This document shows positions 42,376 to 50,270 of a stretch of DNA of 53,372 nt, piece after piece (position 1 is the stretch's first letter; each line of letters begins with the position of its first letter). The position numbers and the translations under genes are program-made. The notes under the pieces were generated by a model. That model saw only the letters and a program-made list of their open reading frames with translations. It made no database searches and was not told where the DNA came from. Origin of the DNA: JAVBLQ01 sp031553435 (GTDB lineage Bacteria > Bacteroidota > Bacteroidia > Bacteroidales > Azobacteroidaceae). The DNA is taken from the NCBI GenBank assembly GCA_031553435.1, contig JAVBLQ010000059.1:1-53372 (forward strand). The letters are read 5' to 3'.

Positions 42376-42450
42376 GAATGAAGTTAAGAATTAAAAACTA
42401 AGAATTAAGAATTTTTTAATTCTTCACTCTTAGTTCTTCATTCTTAACTC
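42376..42450. repeat. TTAAGAAT/GAAGAAT inverted block between rpsN and rpsH
   Basis: Left GAATGAAGTTAAGAATTAAA and AACTAAGAATTAAGAATT face right AATTCTTCACTCTTAGTTCT and TCATTCTTAACTC; the arms pair over more than 20 positions. Confidence 0.83.
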
Positions 42451-42508
42451 AAAATATAGAGTTCGTTAAATATTGTCCGGAAGTCCGGATCAATTTAATT
42501 TCAAATTT

Positions 42509-42904
42509 ATGACAGATCCAATTGCAGACTATTTGACCAGGTTGAGAAATGCCATTCAAGCTAAACACAGAGTGGTGGAAATTCCTGCGTCAAATTTGAA
42601 AAAAGAGATTACAAAAATTCTCTTAGACAAAGGCTACATTCTTAATTATAAGTTTGTAGAAGAAGGTCCTCAAGGTTCAATAAAAATTGCCTTGAAGTAT
42701 GATCCGGTGAATAAAGTGAATGCTATCAAGAAACTTTTAAGAGTTTCTAAGCCGGGTTTACGTAAATATGCTGGTTATAAAGATATACCCAGAGTTTTGA
42801 ATGGTTTAGGTATTGCTGTGCTTTCAACTTCCAAGGGTGTAATGACAGACAAGGAAGCGCGTGATCTGAAGATTGGCGGCGAAGTTTTGTGTTACGTTTA
42901 TTAA
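42509..42904 (+). CDS. rpsH: 30S ribosomal protein S8
   Basis: 131 residues from the ATG at 42509 (MTDPIADYLTRLRNAIQAKHR); a longer frame from 42473 is not supported by the family. VLNGLGIAVLSTSKGVMTDKEARDLKIGGEVLCYVY is the classic ending. In E. coli S8 represses spc translation through the rplE start; no such site was recognised here. Confidence 0.96.
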   Translation: MTDPIADYLTRLRNAIQAKHRVVEIPASNLKKEITKILLDKGYILNYKFVEEGPQGSIKIALKYDPVNKVNAIKKLLRVSKPGLRKYAGYKDIPRVLNGLGIAVLSTSKGVMTDKEARDLKIGGEVLCYVY

Positions 42905-42905
42905 T

Positions 42906-42913
42906 AAAGGAGG
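42906..42913 (+). promoter_or_regulatory. rplF: Strong Shine-Dalgarno before rplF
   Basis: AAAGGAGG stands 7 bases before the rplF ATG. This is the strongest such site in the cluster; the majority of neighbours have none, as is normal in Bacteroidetes. Confidence 0.75.
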
Positions 42914-42920
42914 AAAAAGT

Positions 42921-43472
42921 ATGTCAAGAATAGGAAAATTACCCATTCAAATCCCAGCAGGAGTGACCTTTACAGTAAAAGATAATGTGGTCACTGTAAA
43001 AGGTCCGAAGGGCGAACTTACTCAAGCAGTAAATCCTGATATCAAGATTGAAGTAGAAAATGGAACAGCTTCCATTTCAAGACCATCCGATGAAAAAAAT
43101 CATCGTGCACTTCATGGCTTGTACCGTTCTCTTATCAATAACATGGTAGTGGGCGTTTCTCAAGGTTACAAGAAAGAACTCGAATTGGTTGGTGTCGGAT
43201 ATCGTGCATCAAACAATGGAAATCTTCTTGAACTTTCTTTAGGTTATACTCACCCTATCATCATGCAGTTACCGAACGAAATCAAGTTGGAAACCAAGTC
43301 TGAGAGAAATAAAAATCCTCTTATTATCCTTGAGTCAGCAGATAAACAACTGGTAGGACAAGTATGTGCTAAGATCCGTTCATTCCGCAAGCCTGAGCCA
43401 TACAAAGGTAAAGGAGTGAGATTTGTAGGTGAAGTTGTTCGTAGAAAATCTGGAAAATCTGCAGGTAAGTAA
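42921..43472 (+). CDS. rplF: 50S ribosomal protein L6
   Basis: 183 residues from the ATG at 42921 (MSRIGKLPIQIPAGV), fixed by the strong Shine-Dalgarno; the longer frame would overlap rpsH. GPKGELTQAVNPDI, GVSQGYKKELELVGVGYRAS, RKPEPYKGKGVRFVGE. Confidence 0.97.
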   Translation: MSRIGKLPIQIPAGVTFTVKDNVVTVKGPKGELTQAVNPDIKIEVENGTASISRPSDEKNHRALHGLYRSLINNMVVGVSQGYKKELELVGVGYRASNNGNLLELSLGYTHPIIMQLPNEIKLETKSERNKNPLIILESADKQLVGQVCAKIRSFRKPEPYKGKGVRFVGEVVRRKSGKSAGK

Positions 43473-43496
43473 ACATTTACGTAAACTGAAAAAGAT

Positions 43497-43841
43497 ATGA
43501 CAAATAAGGAAATAAGAAGAATCAAAATAAAATACCGCATTCGTAATAAAATATCAGGAACAAACGAATGTCCGCGTTTAACTGTTTTTAGAAGCAATAA
43601 ACAGATTTACGCTCAAGTAATTGATGATATTGCGGGAAGAACTCTTGCAGCTGCATCTTCTTTAGGATTAACTGAAAAAGTTGCCAAAAAAGAAATCGCT
43701 GCAAAAGTAGGTGAACTTATAGCAAAAAAATCCACAGAAGCAGGAGTCGAAAAAGTTATATTCGACAGAAACGGTTACCTGTATCATGGAAGAGTAAAAG
43801 AATTAGCAGATGCTGCACGTAAAGGCGGACTTAAATTTTAA
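43497..43841 (+). CDS. rplR: 50S ribosomal protein L18
   Basis: 114 residues: RRIKIKYRIRNKISGTNECPRLTVFRSNKQIYAQVIDD, VIFDRNGYLYHGRVKELADAARKGGLKF. 5S rRNA-binding. Confidence 0.96.
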   Translation: MTNKEIRRIKIKYRIRNKISGTNECPRLTVFRSNKQIYAQVIDDIAGRTLAAASSLGLTEKVAKKEIAAKVGELIAKKSTEAGVEKVIFDRNGYLYHGRVKELADAARKGGLKF

Positions 43842-43846
43842 TAAAC

Positions 43847-44365
43847 ATGGCAGGAGTTAATAACAGAGTAAAGTCAACAAATGACTTGGAATTAAAAGAC
43901 AGATTAGTTGCCATTAATCGTGTAACTAAGGTTACCAAAGGAGGACGTACTTTCAGTTTTGCAGCTATTGTTGTTGTCGGAAATGAAGATGGTATTGTTG
44001 GTTGGGGGTTAGGTAAAGCCGGTGAGGTAACTGCCGCAATTGCCAAAGCTGTTGAATCAGCTAAGAAAAACCTGATCAAAGTGCCCGTACATAAAGGAAC
44101 TATTCCTCACGAACAAATTGCTCGTTTCGGAGGTGCAGAAGTGTTTATCAAACCTGCAACATTAGGAACCGGAGTAAAAGCCGGAGGTGCTATGCGTGCA
44201 GTGTTGGAAAGTGTCGGAATTACTGACGTTTTGGCTAAGTCAAAAGGATCTTCTAATCCGCACAACCTTGTGAAAGCTACTATTGCAGCATTAAATGAAT
44301 TGAGAAGTCCGTTTATGGTCGCTCAAAACAGAGGTGTTTCTTTGGAAAAAGTATTTAAAGGATAA
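43847..44365 (+). CDS. rpsE: 30S ribosomal protein S5
   Basis: 172 residues: LKDRLVAINRVTKVTKGGRTFSFAAIVVVGNEDGIVGWGLGKAGEV, PVHKGTIPHEQIARFGGAEV, GGAMRAVLESVGITDVLAKSKGSSNPHN. Residues linked to spectinomycin resistance look unaltered. Confidence 0.97.
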   Translation: MAGVNNRVKSTNDLELKDRLVAINRVTKVTKGGRTFSFAAIVVVGNEDGIVGWGLGKAGEVTAAIAKAVESAKKNLIKVPVHKGTIPHEQIARFGGAEVFIKPATLGTGVKAGGAMRAVLESVGITDVLAKSKGSSNPHNLVKATIAALNELRSPFMVAQNRGVSLEKVFKG

Positions 44366-44367
44366 TT

Positions 44368-44374
44368 GAGGAGG
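44368..44374 (+). promoter_or_regulatory. rpmD: Strong Shine-Dalgarno before rpmD
   Basis: GAGGAGG stands 8 bases before the rpmD ATG, unusual in this phylum. Confidence 0.7.
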
Positions 44375-44382
44375 ATAATAAC

Positions 44383-44559
44383 ATGGCAACAATTAAAATT
44401 AAGCAAGTTAGAAGCAGAATCGGTTGTCCCGAAAGACAAAAGAGAACATTGGATGCTCTCGGTCTCAGAAAAATGGGACGTGTAGTGGAACACGAAGAAA
44501 CTCCAGCCATATTAGGTATGGTAGAGAAGGTGAAACACTTGGTTACAATTGAGAATTAA
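44383..44559 (+). CDS. rpmD: 50S ribosomal protein L30
   Basis: 58 residues: ATIKIKQVRSRIGCPERQKRTLDALGLRKMGRVVEHEETPAILGMVEKVKHLVTIEN. IGCPERQKRTLDALGLRKMGRVVEH is L30. The 3' end (ATTGAGAATTAAG) blends into the downstream repeat block. Placed between rpsE and rplO as expected. Confidence 0.96.
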   Translation: MATIKIKQVRSRIGCPERQKRTLDALGLRKMGRVVEHEETPAILGMVEKVKHLVTIEN

Positions 44560-44675
44560 GAATTAAAAATTAAGAATTAAAAATTAAGATTGTTAAAATT
44601 ACAGTCCGTATTTCTTAATTCTTAATTCCTCAACTCTTAATTCATTTTTAATTATTAATTATAAATTTTCAATTA
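44547..44675. repeat. AATTAAGAATTAAAA/TTAATTC inverted block between rpmD and rplO
   Basis: Left: about four tandem AATTAAGA and AATTAAAA units overlapping the rpmD stop; right: TTCTTAATTCTTAATTCCTC and CTCTTAATTC, then further TTAATT units. About 40 bases of loop. Confidence 0.85.
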
Positions 44676-44678
44676 AAT

Positions 44679-45125
44679 ATGAATTTATCTAATTTGAAGC
44701 CCAGTGCTGGATCTATTAAAACTCGTAAAAGAGTAGGTCGTGGACCTGGTTCAGGGTTAGGCGGGACTTCTACAAGAGGTCATAAAGGAGCAAAATCAAG
44801 ATCCGGATATTCTCGCAAAATTGGTTTTGAAGGAGGACAAATGCCGATTCAACGCCGCTTGCCTAAATTTGGATTTAACAATATTAATCGTGTTGAATAC
44901 AAAGCTATTAATATTGAGACTTTGCAAAAATTAGCAGACGCCCAAAATATTTCGAAAATAGGAATCACAGAATTGGTAAATGCAGGATTTGTTTCTTCAA
45001 AACATTTGGTTAAAATTCTTGGAAAAGGAGAATTGAAACTGAAATTGGATGTAGAAGCTCACGCATTTTCTAAATCAGCAGAACTTGCTATTCAATCAGC
45101 AGGAGGAACTGTCGTAAAAATCTAA
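44679..45125 (+). CDS. rplO: 50S ribosomal protein L15
   Basis: 148 residues: MNLSNLKPSAGSIKTRKRVGRGPGSGLGGTSTRGHKGAKSRSGYSRKIGFEGGQMPIQRRLPKFGF. secY begins five bases later. Confidence 0.97.
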   Translation: MNLSNLKPSAGSIKTRKRVGRGPGSGLGGTSTRGHKGAKSRSGYSRKIGFEGGQMPIQRRLPKFGFNNINRVEYKAINIETLQKLADAQNISKIGITELVNAGFVSSKHLVKILGKGELKLKLDVEAHAFSKSAELAIQSAGGTVVKI

Positions 45126-45130
45126 AGCTA

Positions 45131-46468
45131 ATGAGAGCAGTTGAAACCATTAAAAATATTTGGAAAATTGAGGATTTGAGAAATCGAATCCTCACAACTT
45201 TGTTCTTAATTTGTGTCTATCGCTTCGGAACATTTGTTGTACTTCCCGGTATTGAAGCAAGTAAACTCACAGCCTTGAAAGGACAAGCAAGTGAAGGTTT
45301 GATTGCACTTCTGGATATGTTTTCCGGAGGCGCATTTTCTAATGCATCTATCTTTGCATTAGGGATCATGCCGTATATATCTGCATCCATTGTGATACAG
45401 TTATTAACTATTGCAATTCCGTCATTTCAAAAAATGCAAAGAGAAGGTGAGAGCGGACGTAGAAAAATGAATCAATATACTCGCTATCTAACTGTTGCGA
45501 TTCTTTTGTTCCAGGCTCCTACCTATCTGATTAACCTTGGAGTACAGTTGAAAGCTGTAGGTTCTTCTTTGCCGGAAGGAATATGGTTTACCATATCTTC
45601 TACCGTTATTTTGGCTGCGGGATCTATGTTTATCCTTTGGTTAGGAGAAAGAATCACAGATAAAGGTATTGGTAACGGAATTTCGTTTATCATTATGGTT
45701 GGTATCATAGCACGATTACCGCATGCTTTGGTAAATGAGTTTGCATCAAGAATCAGTGAAAACAATGGAGGTCTTATTGCTTTCTTAATGGAAATCGTAT
45801 TCCTGTTATTGGTTATTGCTGGTGCTATCATGTTGGTTCAAGGTACACGTAGAGTGCCGGTGCAATATGCTAAACAAGTAATTGGAAATAAACAATATGG
45901 AGGAGCCAGACAATACATTCCTTTGAAGGTAAATGCTGCCAATGTAATGCCGATTATCTTTGCTCAAGCGATTATGTTTATTCCGATCTCAATTATGGGA
46001 TTTTCTAATACAGAGGCCGGAGGTTTCTGGGCTTCATTCAGAGATCATACCAGTTTGCCTTATTGCTTGGTTTTCTCAATATTGATTATTGCATTTACAT
46101 ATTTCTATACTGCAATTACTATCAATCCCAATCAAATGGCTGAAGATTTGAAAAGAAATAATGGATTTATTCCGGGTATAAAACCTGGTAAAAAAACGGC
46201 GGAATATATTGACGAAATTATGTCTAGAATAACTTTCCCCGGATCATTATTTTTGGCTTTAGTTGCTATTATGCCTGCTTTTGCAAGAATCTTCGGGATC
46301 AGTCAGGAATTCGCTCAATTTTTTGGAGGAACTTCCTTGTTGATCTTGGTTGGTGTTGTACTTGATACTTTGCAACAGGTTGAGAGCCACTTGCTGATGC
46401 GTCACTATGATGGATTATTGAAATCAGGAAGAATCAAAGGCCGTTCGGGTTCAATGGGATCGTATTGA
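45131..46468 (+). CDS. secY: Preprotein translocase channel subunit SecY
   Basis: 445 residues with ten membrane segments. FGTFVVLPGIEASKL, the plug region LLDMFSGGAFSNASIFALGIMPYISASIVIQLL, RYLTVAILLFQAP and the C-terminal loop QVESHLLMRHYDGLLKSGRIKGR. Inner-membrane protein-conducting channel with SecE and SecG (not in the window). Confidence 0.97.
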   Translation: MRAVETIKNIWKIEDLRNRILTTLFLICVYRFGTFVVLPGIEASKLTALKGQASEGLIALLDMFSGGAFSNASIFALGIMPYISASIVIQLLTIAIPSFQKMQREGESGRRKMNQYTRYLTVAILLFQAPTYLINLGVQLKAVGSSLPEGIWFTISSTVILAAGSMFILWLGERITDKGIGNGISFIIMVGIIARLPHALVNEFASRISENNGGLIAFLMEIVFLLLVIAGAIMLVQGTRRVPVQYAKQVIGNKQYGGARQYIPLKVNAANVMPIIFAQAIMFIPISIMGFSNTEAGGFWASFRDHTSLPYCLVFSILIIAFTYFYTAITINPNQMAEDLKRNNGFIPGIKPGKKTAEYIDEIMSRITFPGSLFLALVAIMPAFARIFGISQEFAQFFGGTSLLILVGVVLDTLQQVESHLLMRHYDGLLKSGRIKGRSGSMGSY

Positions 46469-46470
46469 AA

Positions 46471-47253
46471 ATGATTTATTTAAAGACAGATGAAGAGATA
46501 GAGTTGATGCGTATAGCCAATCTCCTGGTCGGAAAAACACTTGCAGAAATTGCAAAAAATATCAGACCTGGGGTGACTACGTTTCAACTGGATAAAATAG
46601 CAGAGACATTCATCCGGGATCATGGTGCCATTCCCACTTTTTTAGGATACGGAGGTTTTCCTAATTCTATATGTACATCAGTTAATGAACATGTAGTTCA
46701 TGGAATACCATCGAATTATGAGCTAAAAGATGGAGACATTATTTCTGTCGATTGCGGAACTTTTATTAATGGTTACTGTGGAGATTCTGCCTATACATTT
46801 TGTGTAGGAGAGGTTAATCCAGAAGTAAAAAAATTACTGAAAGTGACAAAAGATGCTTTATATATTGGTATATCGAAAGCAACAGACGGAAAAAGATTAG
46901 GAGACATCAGCAGTTCGATTCAACAGCATTGTGAAAATAATGGATATTCTGTTGTAAGAGAATTAGTGGGTCATGGTATTGGTAAAAACATGCACGAAGA
47001 ACCTGAAGTTCCGAATTATGGTAAAAAAGGTTATGGAGTTCTGTTAAGAAACGGTATGTGTCTTGCCATAGAGCCCATGATAAATTTAGGAAGCAAGAAT
47101 GTTGTATTTGAAAATGATGGATGGACTGTCAGGACAAGCGACAGAAAACCTTCCGCCCATTTTGAACACACAGTAGCAATCAGATCCGGTGAAGCTGATA
47201 TTTTATCTTCATTTGAATTTATAGAAGAAGTCTTAGGAATAAACGCAATTTAA
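46471..47253 (+). CDS. map: Methionine aminopeptidase type I
   Basis: 260 residues from the ATG at 46471; a TTG at 46465 overlaps secY by four bases. Dinuclear-metal ligands are present: ISVDCGTFINGYCGDSAYTF (two Asp), LVGHGIGKNMHEEPEVPNYG (His), LAIEPMINLGS (Glu) and HFEHTVAI (His, Glu). Removes initiator Met from new proteins. Confidence 0.96.
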   Translation: MIYLKTDEEIELMRIANLLVGKTLAEIAKNIRPGVTTFQLDKIAETFIRDHGAIPTFLGYGGFPNSICTSVNEHVVHGIPSNYELKDGDIISVDCGTFINGYCGDSAYTFCVGEVNPEVKKLLKVTKDALYIGISKATDGKRLGDISSSIQQHCENNGYSVVRELVGHGIGKNMHEEPEVPNYGKKGYGVLLRNGMCLAIEPMINLGSKNVVFENDGWTVRTSDRKPSAHFEHTVAIRSGEADILSSFEFIEEVLGINAI

Positions 47254-47268
47254 AATTTCAATCCGACT

Positions 47269-47487
47269 ATGGCTAAACAGTCAGCAATTGAACAAGATGG
47301 AGTAATAGTAGAGGCGTTGTCAAACGCAATGTTTCGAGTAGAACTAGAGAACGGGCACGAGATTATCGCTCATATCTCCGGTAAAATGCGGATGCATTAC
47401 ATCAAAATATTACCGGGAGATAAGGTTAGGGTAGAGATGTCTCCATATGATTTAACCAAAGGAAGAATTTCATTCAGATATAAATAA
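47269..47487 (+). CDS. infA: Translation initiation factor IF-1
   Basis: 72 residues, S1-like OB fold: MAKQSAIEQDGVIVEALSNAMFRVELENGHEIIAHISGKMRMHYIKILPGDKVRVEMSPYDLTKGRISFRYK. Length and motif are exact. Confidence 0.97.
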   Translation: MAKQSAIEQDGVIVEALSNAMFRVELENGHEIIAHISGKMRMHYIKILPGDKVRVEMSPYDLTKGRISFRYK

Positions 47488-47500
47488 AAAAATAAAATAT

Positions 47501-47617
47501 ATGAAAGTCAGAGCATCTTTAAAGAAACGTACGGCCGACTGTAAAATTGTTAGAAGAAAAGGCCGTTTATACATAATCAATAAAAAGAATCCCAAGTACA
47601 AACAACGTCAGGGATAA
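47501..47617 (+). CDS. rpmJ: 50S ribosomal protein L36, zinc-free form
   Basis: 38 residues, starting MKVRASLKKRTADCKIVRRK and ending PKYKQRQG. Of the usual zinc-binding Cys/His set only one Cys remains, so it should be zinc-independent. Normal position between infA and rpsM. Confidence 0.95.
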   Translation: MKVRASLKKRTADCKIVRRKGRLYIINKKNPKYKQRQG

Positions 47618-47648
47618 TTATTATCTTTGCTAAAAATCAAATTCAGAT

Positions 47649-48029
47649 ATGGCTATAAGAATAGTTGGGGTAGATTTACCACAAAATAAAAGAGGAGAAA
47701 TAGCGTTAACATATATTTTCGGAATAGGACGTAGCGCAGCAAACTCTATATTAGCAGAAGCAGGTATTGATAGAGATATCAAAGTTAAAGACTGGACTGA
47801 TGATCAAGCTGCCAAAGTTCGTGAGGTTATTGGTGCTAAGTATAAAGTAGAAGGAGATCTTCGTTCTGAAATACAATTGAACATTAAACGATTAATGGAT
47901 ATAGGATGCTACCGTGGTGTCAGGCATCGTATCGGTTTGCCGTTGAGAGGTCAAAGTACTAAAAATAACGCTCGTACCCGCAAGGGAAGAAAGAAAACAG
48001 TTGCTAATAAGAAAAAAGCTACTAAGTAA
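47649..48029 (+). CDS. rpsM: 30S ribosomal protein S13
   Basis: 126 residues: AIRIVGVDLPQNKRGEIALTYIFGIGRSAANSIL, LMDIGCYRGVRHRIGLPLRGQSTKNNARTRKGRKK. First of the alpha group. Confidence 0.97.
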   Translation: MAIRIVGVDLPQNKRGEIALTYIFGIGRSAANSILAEAGIDRDIKVKDWTDDQAAKVREVIGAKYKVEGDLRSEIQLNIKRLMDIGCYRGVRHRIGLPLRGQSTKNNARTRKGRKKTVANKKKATK

Positions 48030-48131
48030 AAAGTTGTAAGTTATACGTTATAAGTTTACGTTGATTTAGTAATAATCTTCAAAAAACGTAGCATATGTAA
48101 CGTAAAACATAAAACGTAAAACGTAATACTA
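48030..48131. repeat. AAGTTATAAGT/ACGTAAA block between rpsM and rpsK
   Basis: Left TTGTAAGTTATACGTTATAA and GTTTACGTT face right AACGTAAAACATAAAACGTA tandem units. Pairing ACGTT/AACGT repeated, imperfect. Confidence 0.72.
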
Positions 48132-48141
48132 CAAAAAAGAT

Positions 48142-48531
48142 ATGGCAAAAAAATCAGTCGCAGTAAAAAAGAGAAATGTAAAAGTTGACGCAGTCGGACA
48201 ACTTCATGTGCATTCTTCTTTCAATAATATTATCGTTACCCTTGCCAATGGTGACGGACAAGTGATTTCTTGGTCCTCTGCAGGTAAAATGGGTTTCAGA
48301 AGTTCGAAGAAGAATACTCCTTATGCAGCTCAAATGGCAGCACAGGATTGTGCTAAAGTTGCTTATGATCTTGGCTTGAGAAAAGTAAAAGCTTATGTTA
48401 AAGGACCAGGTAACGGTCGTGAATCTGCGATCAGAACAGTTCATGGTGCAGGAATTGAAGTTATGGAGATTGTTGATGTAACTCCGCTTCCTCACAATGG
48501 ATGTCGTCCTCCTAAAAGAAGAAGAGTTTAA
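48142..48531 (+). CDS. rpsK: 30S ribosomal protein S11
   Basis: 129 residues: GQLHVHSSFNNIIVTLANGDGQVISWSSAGKMGFRSSKKNTPYAAQMAA, PGNGRESAIRTVHGAGIEVMEIVDVTPLPHNGCRPPKRRRV. Platform protein, canonical. Confidence 0.97.
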   Translation: MAKKSVAVKKRNVKVDAVGQLHVHSSFNNIIVTLANGDGQVISWSSAGKMGFRSSKKNTPYAAQMAAQDCAKVAYDLGLRKVKAYVKGPGNGRESAIRTVHGAGIEVMEIVDVTPLPHNGCRPPKRRRV

Positions 48532-48551
48532 TTAATTCTATTTAATTTGAA

Positions 48552-48623
48552 TAGGAACTCAGGTTGTGATTTTGATTACATAAATCCCTCTCTGTAGTCG
48601 CGGCTGCACACTCTTTGTTCCTT
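48552..48623 (+). promoter_or_regulatory. rpsD: Structured leader before rpsD
   Basis: The rpsK-rpsD gap has no tandem repeats but can fold: AGGAAC (48553-48558) with GTTCCT (48617-48622), TGTG (48565-48568) with CACA (48607-48610), and inside a 6-bp hairpin with CGCG loop (48593-48608). S4 is a known autoregulator in other phyla, so a feedback site is possible. Function is inference. Confidence 0.4.
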
Positions 48624-48647
48624 TTAGAACATTTAAAAACAGAAAAA

Positions 48648-49253
48648 ATGGCAAGATATACCGGCCCAAAAACAAAAATTGCACGTAAATTCGGCGAAGC
48701 TATTTTCGGACCAGATAAAGTTCTGAGTAAAAAGAACTATCCTCCCGGTCAACACGGAAATAACAGAAAAAGAAAAACTTCCGAGTATGGGATTCAACTC
48801 CGTGAAAAGCAAAAAGCTAAATATACTTATGGAGTTTTAGAAAGACAATTCCGTAACTTGTTTGAAAAAGCGCATAGATCCAAAGGTATTACAGGTGAGG
48901 TGCTTCTTCAGTTACTTGAATGCAGATTAGACAATGTTGTTTATCGCATGGGATTATCACCTACAAGAGATGGCGCTCGCCAGTTGGTTTTACACAAACA
49001 TGTTGTAGTTGATGGAAAAGTGGTGAATATTCCTTCATATTCATTGAAACCCGGACAAATTGTTGGTGTACGTGAAAGATCCAAATCTTTAGAAATTGTC
49101 AGCAATAGCCTTTCCGGATTTAATCATAGCAAATATGCATGGATTGAGTGGGATCAACCTTCAATGTCTGCTAAGTTTTTGCATATACCGGACAGAACCG
49201 ATATTCCGGAAAATATCAAAGAACAATTGATTGTGGAATTGTATTCTAAATAA
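48648..49253 (+). CDS. rpsD: 30S ribosomal protein S4
   Basis: 201 residues from the ATG at 48648 (MARYTGPKTKIARKFGEAIFGPDK). No zinc-binding Cys in the N-terminus. LLQLLECRLDNVVYRMGLSPTRDGARQLVLHKHVVVDGKVVNIPSYSLKPGQ is the S4 domain. The upstream frame from 48615 is excluded by family alignment. Confidence 0.96.
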   Translation: MARYTGPKTKIARKFGEAIFGPDKVLSKKNYPPGQHGNNRKRKTSEYGIQLREKQKAKYTYGVLERQFRNLFEKAHRSKGITGEVLLQLLECRLDNVVYRMGLSPTRDGARQLVLHKHVVVDGKVVNIPSYSLKPGQIVGVRERSKSLEIVSNSLSGFNHSKYAWIEWDQPSMSAKFLHIPDRTDIPENIKEQLIVELYSK

Positions 49254-49265
49254 TAAATTTATTAC

Positions 49266-50264
49266 ATGGCGATATTAGCATTTCAAAGACCTGACAAAGT
49301 ATTAATGTTAGAAGCGGACAACTTCTACGGAAAATTTGAGTTTCGTCCGTTGGAGCCCGGTTATGGAATTACGATAGGTAATTCTCTTCGCCGTATTCTT
49401 TTATCTTCATTGGAAGGTTTTGCTATCACATCCATAAAAATCGACGGGGTGGAACATGAATTTTCTACTATTCCCGGTGTTATTGAAGATGTGACCAATA
49501 TTATTCTCAATCTGAAACAAGTTCGTTTCAAACGAATTGTAGAGGATATTGAAAATGAAAAAGTAAGCATCCATGTTTCAGGAACAGAGGTTTTCTCTGC
49601 AGGGGATATAGGCAAACAACTGACAGGGTTTGAAGTGTTGAACCCCGGATTCGTGATTTGCCACCTCGATTCAAATGTGAGTTTTCATATTGAATTAACA
49701 ATTAGTAAAGGTCGTGGATACGTTCCGGCAGATGAAAATCGCCTTGCTAATGTGAATGAGGATATAAATTTAATCGCAATAGATTCGATTTTTACGCCTA
49801 TTCGTAATGTTAAATATACAATTGAGAATTTCCGTGTAGAACAAAAGACAGACTACGAAAAGTTGATCATTGAACTTCAAACAGATGGATCTATTCATCC
49901 TAAAGATGCTTTGAAGGAAGCAGCAAAGATTCTTATTCATCATTTTATGCTTTTCTCTGATGAGAAAATACATTTGGAAATCGTTGATACGGAATCTAAC
50001 GAACAATTTGATGAAGAAATCCTTCATATGCGTCAGTTGCTGAAAACAAAATTAGCGGATATGAACCTTTCAGTCAGAGCGTTGAATTGCTTGAAAGCTG
50101 CAGATGTTGAAACTTTAGGTGAACTTGTCGGATACCAAAAGAATGATTTGTTGAAATTCCGTAATTTCGGTAAAAAATCACTTACAGAGTTGGATGAATT
50201 GTTAGACAACCTGAATCTGAATTTTGGTATGGACATCTCAAAATATAAATTAGATAAAGATTAA
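49266..50264 (+). CDS. rpoA: RNA polymerase alpha subunit
   Basis: 332 residues. N-terminal dimerisation domain: YGKFEFRPLEPGYGITIGNSLRRILLSSLEGFAITSIKIDGVEHEFSTIPGVIEDV; C-terminal domain: LSVRALNCLKAADVETLGELVGYQKNDLLKFRNFGKKSLTELDELL. Normal position, 12 bases after rpsD. Confidence 0.97.
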   Translation: MAILAFQRPDKVLMLEADNFYGKFEFRPLEPGYGITIGNSLRRILLSSLEGFAITSIKIDGVEHEFSTIPGVIEDVTNIILNLKQVRFKRIVEDIENEKVSIHVSGTEVFSAGDIGKQLTGFEVLNPGFVICHLDSNVSFHIELTISKGRGYVPADENRLANVNEDINLIAIDSIFTPIRNVKYTIENFRVEQKTDYEKLIIELQTDGSIHPKDALKEAAKILIHHFMLFSDEKIHLEIVDTESNEQFDEEILHMRQLLKTKLADMNLSVRALNCLKAADVETLGELVGYQKNDLLKFRNFGKKSLTELDELLDNLNLNFGMDISKYKLDKD

Positions 50265-50270
50265 TTAGCG

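Noticed and set aside
47501..47617. Loss of cysteines in L36 (and in S14) as damage.
   Set aside because: Zinc-free forms of both proteins are a normal, intact variant; lengths and other motifs are complete.
24237..48131. The tandem blocks as CRISPR arrays.
   Set aside because: Units are only 7-9 bases, have no unique spacers, are inverted, and no cas gene is near.
35210..48131. The inverted blocks as ordinary intrinsic terminators inside the ribosomal cluster.
   Set aside because: They lack a T-run after the stem, and termination at nine places in a single essential cluster without internal promoters is unlikely.
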